DNA of 64,000 nt from contig JADJWV010000001.1 of NCBI GenBank assembly GCA_016716185.1, positions 248,001-312,000 on the forward strand. The letters run 5' to 3'. The stretch's first letter is position 1. Every line of letters begins with the position of its first letter. The notes below the pieces were generated by a model. It ran no database searches. It was given only the letters and a program-made list of their open reading frames with translations, and was not told where the DNA came from. Position numbers and translations under genes: made by a program. The stretch is from Saprospiraceae bacterium. GTDB lineage: Bacteria; Bacteroidota; Bacteroidia; Chitinophagales; Saprospiraceae. Of this stretch, positions 8,596-17,714 are shown piece after piece.

Positions 8596-9557
8596 TGATT
8601 GTTGTCACGGGAGCGGCTGGTTTTATTGGTTCCTGCCTGGTGTCGTATCTGAACCACAGAGGACATGATAACCTTATTCTTGCAGATGCCCTATCTAAAA
8701 AAGAAACGCCCAATTTATATGGGAAAAAATTCAGTGCATATTTTGACCGGCGTATTTTTCTAAACTGGTTGGAATCAAACGCATCTCAAATTGAATTTGT
8801 ATTTCACATAGGCGCACGAACAGACACCACAGAATTTGACGAACAAATTTTTGAAGAACTCAACGTCAATTACTCTAAGAGAATCTGGAAAATATGCACC
8901 GATTACGATATTCCTCTGGTTTACGCATCGAGTGCTGCAACGTACGGCAGTGGAGAGTTTGGGTACAGCGATGACCACAGTAAAATTTCTCTTTTGCAAC
9001 CCTTAAATCCATATGGTTGGTCGAAACAATATATGGACCAATGGGTACTTACACAGGATGCCCATCCTTCACGTTGGGCAGGATTTAAGTTTTTTAATGT
9101 GTTTGGTCCCAATGAATATCACAAAGGCCGCATGGCTTCAGTCATTTTTCATGCCTGTAATCAAATCCTCCTAAGTGGCAAGATGAAATTGTTCCGTTCA
9201 AATGATCCTTCAATAAAAGATGGCGAACAAAAACGCGATTTCATTTACGTGATCGATGTGTTGGAAGTACTTTATGATTTTTACATTTCTTCAAGGCCCA
9301 ATGGAATTTATAATATGGGAAGTGGTGAGGCCCATACGTTTAAAGATCTGGTCCATTTCACTTTTGAATCTCTTGAAATTCCGGAACAAATCGAATACAT
9401 CGACATGCCCTCAGATCTGATGAAGACCTATCAGAATTATACTTGTGCCGATATGCAAAAATTGTATCAAAGCGGATACAACAGGCCTATGAGTCCTTTC
9501 CGGGATTCTGTACACGCTTATGTAAAATATTTTTTGAAGAATCAACGCTATTATTGA
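8595..9557 (+). CDS. rfaD: ADP-L-glycero-D-manno-heptose 6-epimerase
   Basis: A 320-aa extended short-chain dehydrogenase that epimerises ADP-D-glycero-D-manno-heptose to the L-glycero form for LPS core synthesis. Visible motifs are the NAD(P) fingerprint VTGAAGFIG at residues 4-12, the active-site section SSAATYGSG followed by YGWSK, and the family-specific stretches GPNEYHKGRMASV and KDGEQKRDFIYV. The ATG at 8595 overlaps the gcvP stop; upstream in-frame TTG codons would add unrelated residues before the Rossmann strand. Coupling a lipopolysaccharide gene to gcvP is an unusual pairing. Immediately after the stop lies a 14-bp tandem array. Confidence 0.93.
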   Translation: MIVVTGAAGFIGSCLVSYLNHRGHDNLILADALSKKETPNLYGKKFSAYFDRRIFLNWLESNASQIEFVFHIGARTDTTEFDEQIFEELNVNYSKRIWKICTDYDIPLVYASSAATYGSGEFGYSDDHSKISLLQPLNPYGWSKQYMDQWVLTQDAHPSRWAGFKFFNVFGPNEYHKGRMASVIFHACNQILLSGKMKLFRSNDPSIKDGEQKRDFIYVIDVLEVLYDFYISSRPNGIYNMGSGEAHTFKDLVHFTFESLEIPEQIEYIDMPSDLMKTYQNYTCADMQKLYQSGYNRPMSPFRDSVHAYVKYFLKNQRYY

Positions 9558-9572
9558 TTTTATTGCCAACTG

Positions 9573-9712
9573 GGGCTTTTCGCTTTGAGCTTTTCGCTTT
9601 GAGCTTTTCGCTTTGAGCTTTTTGCTTTGAGCTTTTCGCTTTGAGCTTTTTGCTTTGTGCTTTTCGCTTTGTGCTTTTCGCTTTGTGCTTTTCGCTTTGT
9701 GCTTTTCGCTTT
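9573..9712 (+). repeat. ten-unit 14-bp tandem array
   Basis: Ten consecutive 14-bp units of the type GAGCTTTTCGCTTT. The first six begin GGG or GAG and the last four begin GTG; two units have T instead of C at position 9. The sharp switch from GAG to GTG suggests expansion in blocks by slippage. The array begins 16 bases after the rfaD stop and ends just before the convergent YceI-like gene. Confidence 0.9.
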
Positions 9713-9733
9713 GTGCCTCTTATAAATTCCCCG

Positions 9734-10387
9734 TCAATTTACTGAATTCCGGATTCCACTGAGTTTAATACTCAAGCTGATTTCATCATTGATAAATCCA
9801 TCTTTGATCGAAGGCAGAATTTTTTTGGATTGGTACATTATATTATACTGGGTCCGGTCGATATTAAACTCCGGTATACTCACAAAAACCCTTTGTTCAG
9901 TTTTTTGAATACTTCCGGTTACTTCCAATTCCTGCGATACTCCTTTGATCACCAAAGTGCCCTTTACGATCAGATTGTTCAGCGTATCGTTTGTCACCTG
10001 AGCAGATAGGATTCGGAAAACAGCAACAGGAAATGTATCCACATTGAAGAAATCGGCATCTTTCAAATGGTCTTCCAGATCTTTGCGGTCTACTTCTTCC
10101 TGGATGTCGAGATTTTGGATGCTCCTCATATCCACACGCAGCTCCCCACTTACAAGCATGTCGCCGTTAAAAAACAATTCTCCCCCCGCCAGCTTAACAA
10201 ATCCGTTGTGCGGTCCCGATGGGGAAGAACCCGACCAATAAACTAACGACTGTTCGGGATCTATCGCAAAACTGTCTGAAACTGCTGCATTCATTGCAGA
10301 TCCGCTGGTCTGAAGCTTATCTTTAGGAGCCTGCTTACAGCTGTAGAGAATGATAAAGCCCAGTAAAAGATAAAATTGAATTTTCAT
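9734..10387 (-). CDS. YceI-family lipoprotein
   Basis: A 217-aa protein with a lipoprotein signal peptide ending ILYSC, so probably membrane-anchored. From about residue 40 it matches the YceI lipocalin-like fold: VYWSGSSPSGPHNGFVKLAGGEL, then DLEDHLKDADFFNVDTFPVAVF, and GTLVIKGVSQELEVTG. YceI proteins bind isoprenoid or lipid-like ligands; the specific ligand here is unknown. The gene follows the MerR-type regulator on the same strand with one base between them, so the regulator may share its transcript. Confidence 0.85.
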   Translation of the reverse strand: MKIQFYLLLGFIILYSCKQAPKDKLQTSGSAMNAAVSDSFAIDPEQSLVYWSGSSPSGPHNGFVKLAGGELFFNGDMLVSGELRVDMRSIQNLDIQEEVDRKDLEDHLKDADFFNVDTFPVAVFRILSAQVTNDTLNNLIVKGTLVIKGVSQELEVTGSIQKTEQRVFVSIPEFNIDRTQYNIMYQSKKILPSIKDGFINDEISLSIKLSGIRNSVN

Positions 10388-10388
10388 T

Positions 10389-11297
10389 TCAAACGCGTTT
10401 AACTGTAGTATTGAATTCTTTTACGGTGCCAATAAACTGTTCAAGCTCATCAAAACCTTTAGTGATTTTAATAAAACGGGTTTGTTCTTTGAAATGGTCA
10501 GACCAATAACCAGTGATCAGAAGTATGGGGGGATCATTCATTTCATTCAAAGCTTTCACTAGATCATCAATAAAACCTACAGACGATTCTTCATGGATAA
10601 TGCTGAATAAAAATTTTGGCCTGATGATTTGAATGGCATCCATGAGGTCATTAACCATGAGCTCAGAACCCAGGTCTATTACTTTGATTTGGTGCTTGCG
10701 GATAAAAAGTTCTACAAAAAGTTGATTGAGTTCCTGCTTTTCTTCGTGTGGCTGAAATAAAATGAAACTTGCATCTCCATGCACTTCCTGAGTTTCGTAT
10801 TTACAGAGTTCCTGAATGATTTTCTTTTTAATGATGCGCCCGACGAATTCCTCGTGAACTTTTTTGATACTTCCGCTCAGCCACATATCGTTGAGTTTGT
10901 CGAGAAGTGGCATGAGGATGTGGTTGAATGTATGGTCGAATCCCAATTGGTTGATGTTGGTATTGACCAAATGTGTAAAATTTTTTTCGTTCAGCTGCAA
11001 TATGGAAAGCGTCAAAGCATCCAGCGCTTCCCTGTTAAACACTTCTACATCGTTAAAATTAGCAACTATCGATTCAATCTCCTGAACGGGCATTTCAGAT
11101 AACTGGGAAATTTTATACCCCTGTTGATTGAGCAGGGCGATGTTTGCCAATTTGCGCAAGTCGTCATCGTTGTAAAACCGGATATTGGTCTGCGTTCTTT
11201 TAGGAGTAATGACTGCATAGCGTTTTTCCCAAATCCGTATGGTGTGGGCTTTAATGCCGGTGAGCATTTCGAGATCCGCTATCGAATAGATTGCCAA
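10389..11297 (-). CDS. MerR-family regulator with B12-binding-like domain
   Basis: A 302-aa protein. Residues 3-70 are a MerR winged helix (YSIADLEMLTGIKAHTIRIWEKRY). Residues about 90-180 form a helical cap and 185-302 a Rossmann-like cobalamin-binding fold, as in CarH/LitR regulators. Key cobalamin contacts appear altered: the W-x9-EH motif reads W-x9-EE (MWLSGSIKKVHEE), and where E-x-H is expected the sequence is PHEEKQELN. The regulator may therefore sense something else, or only protein contacts. The start is TTG at 11297; no in-frame ATG or GTG lies before the stop upstream, and the HTH begins at once. It is divergent from bshA and possibly regulates it or the YceI gene. Confidence 0.85.
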   Translation of the reverse strand: MAIYSIADLEMLTGIKAHTIRIWEKRYAVITPKRTQTNIRFYNDDDLRKLANIALLNQQGYKISQLSEMPVQEIESIVANFNDVEVFNREALDALTLSILQLNEKNFTHLVNTNINQLGFDHTFNHILMPLLDKLNDMWLSGSIKKVHEEFVGRIIKKKIIQELCKYETQEVHGDASFILFQPHEEKQELNQLFVELFIRKHQIKVIDLGSELMVNDLMDAIQIIRPKFLFSIIHEESSVGFIDDLVKALNEMNDPPILLITGYWSDHFKEQTRFIKITKGFDELEQFIGTVKEFNTTVKRV

Positions 11298-11374
11298 AAA
11301 TATATGGTTTTTCTGTGCAGGTCATTGTAACATTCAGAATGCCTGATTGTTTACTCAAATGTATGAGAAAACTG

Positions 11375-12493
11375 ATGAATATTGGGATAGTTTGTTATCC
11401 TACCTATGGCGGTAGTGGGGTTGTGGCCACTGAGCTGGGAATGGCCCTGGCTGAACAAGGTCACAAGGTACATTTTATCAATTATCGACGTCCGGCCCGG
11501 CTCAGTCCTTACCTTGCCGATATCTATTATCACGAGGTTGCTCCAATGGAATATCCTTTGTTTGAGTTCAAACCCATGGATACAGCACTGGCAAGTAAAA
11601 TCGTAGATGTGGCATTATTCGAAAATCTGGATATCCTCCACGTTCACTATGCCCTGCCACATGCCACCATCGGCTTTCTGGCTCGTGAAATCCTCAAAAC
11701 CAAAGGAAAAAAATTGCCTTTTGTAACTACCCTGCACGGTACAGATATTACTTTGATCGGCGCAGATCGGTCTTATTTTCCGGTAGTCGAATTTAGCATC
11801 AATCAGTCAGATGCTGTTACGGCCGTTTCACAATCTTTGAGGCAACAAACCCTGGATTCTTTCAAAATGGATAAAGACATTCATGTGATTCCGAATTTCA
11901 TCGACTTTAAAAGATTTGGAAAAACCGAAAATCAAAATCTGAGGCGGCAATTTGCAGATGATCACGAAAAAATATTAATCCACGTTTCCAATTTCAGGAA
12001 AGTAAAAAGAATTGACGACGCTCTTTCTGTTTTCAGAAAAATTCTAGAAAAAATTCCAGCAAAATTTCTTTTGGTAGGTGATGGACCGGAAAGACCAAGA
12101 TTGGAATCGCTGTGCAGGGACTGGAACATTTGTCATGAAGTTAGATTTCTTGGAAAACAGGATATGGTCGAAGAGTTGTTGTCGATTTCTGATCTATTTA
12201 TTCTACCGTCTGAACACGAAAGTTTTGGCCTGGCAGCTCTTGAAGCTATGGCTTGCGAAGTTCCGGTGATCGCATCCAATGCCGGCGGACTGAATGAAGT
12301 GGTTGTGGATGGAAAAACCGGATTTACCTGTCCCGTAGGAGATGTTGATTATATGTATAACAAGGCTTTTGAAATACTCTCTGATCCTCAGGTACATCAG
12401 CAATTCAGAAAAGACTCCATCGCACGTGCACATGATTTCGATATTACAAAAGTCCTTCCTTTATATGAGAACTTGTATGCGGGTCTGATTTAG
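11375..12493 (+). CDS. bshA: N-acetyl-alpha-D-glucosaminyl L-malate synthase (bacillithiol synthesis)
   Basis: A GT4 glycosyltransferase of 372 aa that joins UDP-GlcNAc to L-malate in the first step of bacillithiol synthesis. The N-terminus MNIGIVCYPTYGGSGVVAT is diagnostic of BshA, as are TTLHGTDITLIG and the GT-B C-terminal half with LFILPSEHESFGLAALEAMA, which holds the E-x7-E type nucleotide-sugar site. The ATG at 11375 gives the family start; ATG 11363 would add four residues and is also possible. The stop codon TAG (12491-12493) is the first three bases of the following 8-bp tandem array. No other bsh gene is in the window. Confidence 0.93.
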   Translation: MNIGIVCYPTYGGSGVVATELGMALAEQGHKVHFINYRRPARLSPYLADIYYHEVAPMEYPLFEFKPMDTALASKIVDVALFENLDILHVHYALPHATIGFLAREILKTKGKKLPFVTTLHGTDITLIGADRSYFPVVEFSINQSDAVTAVSQSLRQQTLDSFKMDKDIHVIPNFIDFKRFGKTENQNLRRQFADDHEKILIHVSNFRKVKRIDDALSVFRKILEKIPAKFLLVGDGPERPRLESLCRDWNICHEVRFLGKQDMVEELLSISDLFILPSEHESFGLAALEAMACEVPVIASNAGGLNEVVVDGKTGFTCPVGDVDYMYNKAFEILSDPQVHQQFRKDSIARAHDFDITKVLPLYENLYAGLI

Positions 12494-12578
12494 GCGTGTA
12501 GGCGTGTAGGCGTGTAGGCGTGTAGGCGTGTAGGCGTGTAGGCGTGTAGGCGTGTAGGCGTGTAGGCGTGTAGGCGTG
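12491..12578 (+). repeat. eleven perfect 8-bp tandem repeats
   Basis: Eleven identical copies of TAGGCGTG. The first unit supplies the bshA stop codon. The array is followed within seven bases by the palindrome ACTAAC GTTT GTTAGT. Perfect identity points to recent expansion. There are no spacers, so it is not a CRISPR. Confidence 0.95.
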
Positions 12579-12584
12579 TAGGAA

Positions 12585-12600
12585 ACTAACGTTTGTTAGT
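12585..12600. repeat. dispersed 16-bp palindrome
   Basis: ACTAAC GTTT GTTAGT, one of nine members of the family described in the findings. It abuts the 8-bp array after bshA. Confidence 0.75.
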
Positions 12601-12680
12601 AATATTTAGTTTTCTGCATTTTATTTATTTTTTTTTACTCGCGCAATAATGTTAGCTCCACTTTACCCTATAATATTTCA

Positions 12681-12803
12681 CCCCTACGGGGCTGAATTTG
12701 GTATAAATTAAATTTCTTAATTGCATTTGCTATTCTCTTTGCTCAATCAATATAAAGGCATAAGGCTTAAGGCTTAAGGCTTAAGGCTTAAGGCGTAAGG
12801 CTT
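12681..12803 (+). repeat. REP-like palindrome and 7-bp tandem array
   Basis: CCCCTACGGGG (12681-12691) is a short GC-rich palindrome in an otherwise AT-rich intergenic region. Seven units of AAGGCTT, two of them with one change, occupy 12755-12803. No gene is seen between 12601 and 12988. Confidence 0.75.
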
Positions 12804-12988
12804 AATCATTATGCATGATTCCAATCTCTGCATTAGAATTGAAAATATACCATATATTGTTGATTATCAATATATAATTTCCAATATATTGCAATAGAAA
12901 GGTGATGGACAAAAACCCTAAACAAAGCTTACTGCTTATTGCTTTAAGCTAAGAAACTGGATTCCATTGCATGAATTGGGATTATCCA

Positions 12989-15589
12989 TCATCTTAATCC
13001 ATTCTCTTTTGGCTTTTCGCTTTTCATCTTCTTTTTGTACCTCACCCATTTCTCGAATTCTACTGCGTGAAATACAACGACAGATAATAATAAACAAATT
13101 GCCAGTTCCTTAAAACTCAGTGGTTGTGTTTTAAACAGGGCATTCATAGCGGGCGTATAGATAATCAACATTTGTAAAACAAAAGTTGAAGTTATTGCCC
13201 AGACCATATTCATATTTGAAAACAAACCCTGCTCGTATAAAAAAGTTTTATCGCTTTTGACAGCAAGCACATGCCCCAGTTGCGAAAATGCAAGTACTGA
13301 AAAAACCATGGTTTGCCAGCTTTCCAAACCTTTACTATAAGCCCATGCCTGTGTTGCCAGCGTAATGCCTGCCATCAAAAGTCCTACCCAGATGATATGG
13401 TAAGCCATCCCTTCGGCAAAAATACTTTCACTGGGTTTGCGCGGGGGCCTGTGCATAATATCCGTTTCTCCTCTTTCCCTGGCCAATGCAAGCGCAGGAA
13501 ATCCATCCGTAACGAGATTGATCCATAACAAATGCACCGGTAATAGCGGTATGGGAAGTCCAATAAGCGGTGCCAGCAATATTGTCCAAATCTCTGCACT
13601 GTTGCAGGTCATGATATATTTTATAAACTTCCTTATATTATCATACACCCTCCTGCCTTCCTGAACCGCCTTGACAATAGTCGTAAAATTGTCGTCCAAT
13701 AATATCATATCAGAAGCTTCCTTGCTCACATCGGTTCCATTGATGCCCATGGCTACGCCGATATTGGATGCTTTTAACGATGCTGCATCATTTACCCCAT
13801 CGCCAGTCATCGCCACGATATGCCCTTTTGATTGAAGGTTTCTGACAATTTGCAATTTTTGTTCCGGAGTTACCCGGGCATAAACTTTAATTTCATCAAC
13901 CTGCTCTAAGATTTCTTCTTTATCCATTGCTCTGAAATCTGAACCTGAAATAAGTCGATCACTTCCATCGAGGATTCCTATTTTCCTGGCTATATACATC
14001 GCTGTAGCGGGATGATCTCCCGTAATCATTACCGGAATAATGCCCGCCTTCTTACAAATTGCAATGGACTCCGGAACTTCATCACGGGCAGGATCAAGCA
14101 GTCCAACCAAACCAACGAACAACTGTTCGTGCTCTATCAACTTATACTCAAATGGACTCGGAAGCTTATCGAGTGTTCGAAAACTATAAGCCATGACCCG
14201 AATTCCCTGCTGAGCCCATTTCTCGGAAATCTCCATGAGCTCTTCTTGTTCACTTTTATGCCTCAATATTTCGGAAATTGAGTCGAAAGCACCTTTAGTA
14301 ATAACAAGAAAACGCCCATGATCGTCGTGAACGGTTGTCATGCATTTACGGTCTGAATCAAAAGGCAATTCGGCAATCCGCGGGAATTCTGCCACCAGAT
14401 CTCTATAATGTTCTACGCCAAGATCTTCGATGACTTTTACCAGGAGTGCTTTCTCTGTAGGCTCTCCAATCAGTTGGTCTGACGGGTCAAGGGTGACATC
14501 GTGATTCAATGCCATGGCCGTAACAAGCATAGACCTGCCGGATTTTTTCTCACATAAAGGAAATTCATGCAAAAACTCCACCTTCATTTTGTTTTGAGTC
14601 AGCGTACCCGTTTTATCGCTGCAAATGATGGATACTGAGCCTAGTGTTTCAACGGCCGGCAATTTGCGAATGAGTGCATTTTTCCTGGCTAGCCTCGATG
14701 CTCCACTTGCCAATGCGATCATGATCAATACCGGCAATGCTTCCGGAATTGCGGCAACGGCAAGACTGATCGATATCAACAACAATCCGAATGGCTCCTC
14801 ACCCCTCAGCCAGCCCGCTACAAATAGGATGAAACAAATGAAAAGAATCAAATAAGACAAACTTTTACCAAACCGGGTCATTCGATCCTGTAACGGAGTT
14901 TTTAATTTTTCTTCCTGAAGTAAACCCGCAATGCGACCCAATTCAGTTTGCATTCCTGTAGTACAAACCACAGCCAGTGCTCTGCCGTGAGTGACCAGCG
15001 TTCCTTTGAAGATCATGTTCATCTGTTCAGCAAGGATCACATCATTCTCAGTGATCTGATGATCCGTTTTATCAATGGGCATGGACTCTCCGGTAAGTGA
15101 AGATTCATCGACGCGGAGCGAAAAATTTTGAATTACCCGCATATCAGCAGGGACCACATTGCCCGATTCCAGCAAAACCAAATCACCAGGAACCAGTTCT
15201 GTGGAATTTACAATCTGCGAATGTCCATTCCGGATTACCTGAATATAACTCATCGCCAGTTGTTTCAGAGCTTCCAGGGCTTTCTCGGCGTGGTACTCCT
15301 GATAAAAGCCTACAAAAGCGTTGATCAAAATGATTCCCAGGATGATAAAAGTATCGGTCAAGTCACCCAAAACGCCCGAAAGTATAGAAGCCATGGCGAG
15401 GATCAAGATCATAAAATCCCTGAACTGATTCAGGAACATGATCCAGGCGGGTGTTTTGGCTTTGGTCTTTAATTCATTGGGTCCGTATATGGATATCCTC
15501 TTGCGGATTTCATCACTGGATAATCCCTGCTTGTTAGATTGCAAATTTTCCAGCAATTCTTCCGTATTCAATCGATAATATGGGACCAT
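12989..15589 (-). CDS. calcium-type cation-translocating P-type ATPase
   Basis: An 866-aa P2-type ATPase, close to bacterial SERCA/PMCA-like calcium pumps. It has the N-terminal cation-ATPase domain, the actuator motif LTGES, the TM4 ion-binding motif AIPEALP, the phosphorylation site SDKTGTLTQNKM near residue 325, the hinge MTGDGVNDAASLK, and the TM6 motif NLVTDGFPALALA. Ten membrane helices are expected. The TM4 and TM6 residues support Ca2+ (or Mn2+) export; the substrate is inferred, not shown. It appears monocistronic and ends before an intergenic region of tandem repeats. Confidence 0.9.
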   Translation of the reverse strand: MVPYYRLNTEELLENLQSNKQGLSSDEIRKRISIYGPNELKTKAKTPAWIMFLNQFRDFMILILAMASILSGVLGDLTDTFIILGIILINAFVGFYQEYHAEKALEALKQLAMSYIQVIRNGHSQIVNSTELVPGDLVLLESGNVVPADMRVIQNFSLRVDESSLTGESMPIDKTDHQITENDVILAEQMNMIFKGTLVTHGRALAVVCTTGMQTELGRIAGLLQEEKLKTPLQDRMTRFGKSLSYLILFICFILFVAGWLRGEEPFGLLLISISLAVAAIPEALPVLIMIALASGASRLARKNALIRKLPAVETLGSVSIICSDKTGTLTQNKMKVEFLHEFPLCEKKSGRSMLVTAMALNHDVTLDPSDQLIGEPTEKALLVKVIEDLGVEHYRDLVAEFPRIAELPFDSDRKCMTTVHDDHGRFLVITKGAFDSISEILRHKSEQEELMEISEKWAQQGIRVMAYSFRTLDKLPSPFEYKLIEHEQLFVGLVGLLDPARDEVPESIAICKKAGIIPVMITGDHPATAMYIARKIGILDGSDRLISGSDFRAMDKEEILEQVDEIKVYARVTPEQKLQIVRNLQSKGHIVAMTGDGVNDAASLKASNIGVAMGINGTDVSKEASDMILLDDNFTTIVKAVQEGRRVYDNIRKFIKYIMTCNSAEIWTILLAPLIGLPIPLLPVHLLWINLVTDGFPALALARERGETDIMHRPPRKPSESIFAEGMAYHIIWVGLLMAGITLATQAWAYSKGLESWQTMVFSVLAFSQLGHVLAVKSDKTFLYEQGLFSNMNMVWAITSTFVLQMLIIYTPAMNALFKTQPLSFKELAICLLLSVVVFHAVEFEKWVRYKKKMKSEKPKENGLR

Positions 15590-15871
15590 TTCGGGAATAT
15601 ATTAGAAACACAAATGAACTTCTCGAAGATACTACATCCGGATCAAATTTTTAAAACGAATTCAACAAGCCAAGTTTGAATTCTACCGGCATCCTTTACA
15701 TGTCAGAAAGTTTAATTGGGATAATTCCGCTGGGAATTCATGACCGGGTTGAATCCTACATTGACCAGATATAGAACATCTTCGAAGAACAGAAATATGC
15801 AATTGAAGCCCCTAAAAATTGCTTAATTTTAATCCCGGGATTGATTCCAATACTTTCAAAAAAAAAATAAA

Positions 15872-17038
15872 ATGCGCATTCTATTTCCATTTGTCATAGT
15901 ATTCATAAATGTCATGATTGGGTCTTCCCAGTCGCTGATCATAGACCATCATTCAGTAAAAGATTTTGAATTCATTCCGGAGGTTTATAAACTACAGGCT
16001 CAAAACCAGCGAATGCTATTTATGGACCGGTCGGTCGGGGCCAATATTTCTGCCAATCTCGACTGCCTGGCCAAAGAATGGGCAAGTGCCCCAAATTATT
16101 GCAAGCGATATCAGCATCGTGATTCTGCTTATGCTGTTGATCCTTCGGAGGTTTATTGGAACGGAGTTTGGGACCGCAGCAACTGGCGCTACGAATTCTG
16201 GCCCAACAATTGTTCGGAAGACGTTCAATGTTTTATCGATTTCATGCAAGTCCGTATGGATTCCTTCGACATTGTTGGATGTCAGTTTTCTTATTTGGCC
16301 GTAATTCAGGGTTCAAAAATTGCGGATCCTGTTAGCGGATTTTTTGGCTCTAATCCAGGGAGAAATCATGCCTCTGTCTATCACAATTTTGCCAGTTTGC
16401 ATCCGGATAAAAAGCTTGTTTGGTGGACGACCTCTCTGGCCCGGGGTATAGGTTCTCCGGAATCACAGGCGTTCAATAATCAAATGCGTGAATATGCAAA
16501 AGACAACCAGATTATCTTGTTTGATGTGGCCGACATTCTTTCACACGACCCAACAGGCAAGCCTTGTTACGATAACCGCGATGGAGTGGATTATTTAGAC
16601 GAGATGAACCCGGATGATGGTCTCGATATTCCAGCCATATGTCCACAATACACCACAGAAACAGAAGGGGGCCATCTGGGCAGTATCGCGGCAGGCGGCA
16701 TCCGCGTTGCCAAAGCCTTTTGGGTACTTATGGCCAGACTCTCCGGCTGGAACGGGCTGCCCACGTCAACGAACGAACGTTTGTTAGTAAGCCCAAAAAT
16801 ATATCCCAATCCTGCCAAGAAATTAGTGATGGTGGAATTTCAAAATCCCTGGAAGGGCCCTGTTCAATTCGAGATTATAAACAGTCAGGGACATCTTTTA
16901 AAAGCTCAAAATCATCAAGCTGATCGAGATTTATCGCATTTTAGCATTTCCTTGGAAGGCCTTCCATCAGGTCTGTATATCTTAAAATCAAAATTTGAGA
17001 ATGGGATCGTACTGAATAAATTTTTACTTACTGAATGA
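15872..17038 (+). CDS. T9SS type A cargo protein, SGNH-like fold possible
   Basis: A 388-aa exported protein with a signal peptide (MRILFPFVIVFINVMIGSSQ). Residues 25-310 form an uncharacterised domain with LFMDRSVGANIS near the start and TEGGHLGSIAAGGIRVA near the end. These could be the catalytic Ser and His blocks of an SGNH-hydrolase-like fold, but this is inference. Residues about 315-388 are a T9SS type A sorting domain: KIYPNPAKK, then GLPSGLYILK and a final KFLL section. The linker just before the sorting domain is encoded by a copy of the dispersed palindrome (16773-16788). The protein should be exported across the outer membrane by the secretion system that PorZ serves. Confidence 0.8.
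   Translation: MRILFPFVIVFINVMIGSSQSLIIDHHSVKDFEFIPEVYKLQAQNQRMLFMDRSVGANISANLDCLAKEWASAPNYCKRYQHRDSAYAVDPSEVYWNGVWDRSNWRYEFWPNNCSEDVQCFIDFMQVRMDSFDIVGCQFSYLAVIQGSKIADPVSGFFGSNPGRNHASVYHNFASLHPDKKLVWWTTSLARGIGSPESQAFNNQMREYAKDNQIILFDVADILSHDPTGKPCYDNRDGVDYLDEMNPDDGLDIPAICPQYTTETEGGHLGSIAAGGIRVAKAFWVLMARLSGWNGLPTSTNERLLVSPKIYPNPAKKLVMVEFQNPWKGPVQFEIINSQGHLLKAQNHQADRDLSHFSISLEGLPSGLYILKSKFENGIVLNKFLLTE
16773..16788. repeat. dispersed palindrome inside a coding region
   Basis: ACGAAC GTTT GTTAGT encodes part of the linker between the main domain and the T9SS sorting domain of the preceding cargo gene. A linker tolerates insertions, so this position is consistent with an inserted element. Confidence 0.6.
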
Positions 17039-17088
17039 GCCTGAATACCGGGATGTCTGCAAACCGGATAGCCCATAAAAATGATATT

Positions 17089-17535
17089 TTATAAATTGGA
17101 AATTCGTCTTCTATTTTGCACTCTTTGTAAGACAACATTTCCCACGACCAATACCACGGTACTTGAACACCATAACCAATAACCTAATTCATAGCTGATC
17201 ACCTGGTTCTGTTGGCCGGATTCATTATCCGTGACTGTGCTAAAAAATAAAAATGAAAAACATATTGCACAGGCCAGCATACTTGTATAGAGTGCATATT
17301 TGGATTCGTTCTTCGTAAAATACCAGGAACATAGGATGAGAGGATTTGCAATCCATGTAATGCCCGCTCCACCCATAAACATTCCAAACCAACCCAGCAA
17401 AAAAAGAATAATAGAATCGCTGCAATTATTCCTCGTACAATAACCCTTTTGTGTCAGTGCAATGAGAAACAAGGAGATGCTGAGCAGGAGAATAATACGG
17501 ATGGTTTTATTGGATGTGCTGAATAAATTCATCAT
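17089..17535 (-). CDS. four-helix membrane protein
   Basis: A 148-aa protein with hydrophobic segments at about residues 10-27, 40-66, 78-98 and 118-138. Cysteines cluster in the first loop (KGYCTRNNCSDS). The start MMNLFSTSNKT is followed directly by the first helix. Function is unknown. It converges on the T9SS cargo gene, with about 50 bases between stops. Confidence 0.6.
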   Translation of the reverse strand: MMNLFSTSNKTIRIILLLSISLFLIALTQKGYCTRNNCSDSIILFLLGWFGMFMGGAGITWIANPLILCSWYFTKNESKYALYTSMLACAICFSFLFFSTVTDNESGQQNQVISYELGYWLWCSSTVVLVVGNVVLQRVQNRRRISNL

Positions 17536-17714
17536 AAGTGAAAGGTGCTGGACACTGTTTGGTTGTAAAATTCAAAAAATGATCATTTTATTTTGAAAGA
17601 TGAAATTTTCTTCTGCTCAAAATTTTGGCAGAGTAATTGGCATTAAATATTCATGTCCTGAAGTAACTATATCCTGTTAAAAACTTCCTTAAATTCAACT
17701 TAAAATCAAAAACT

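Noticed and set aside
12491..12803. CRISPR-like direct repeats
   Set aside because: Units are 7-8 bp, contiguous, with no spacers and no cas genes; simple tandem repeats.
14115..14130. ACGAAC AACT GTTCGT palindrome in the calcium ATPase gene
   Set aside because: It encodes residues EQLFV before the conserved GLVGLLDP motif, so it is probably a codon coincidence; not counted in the palindrome family.
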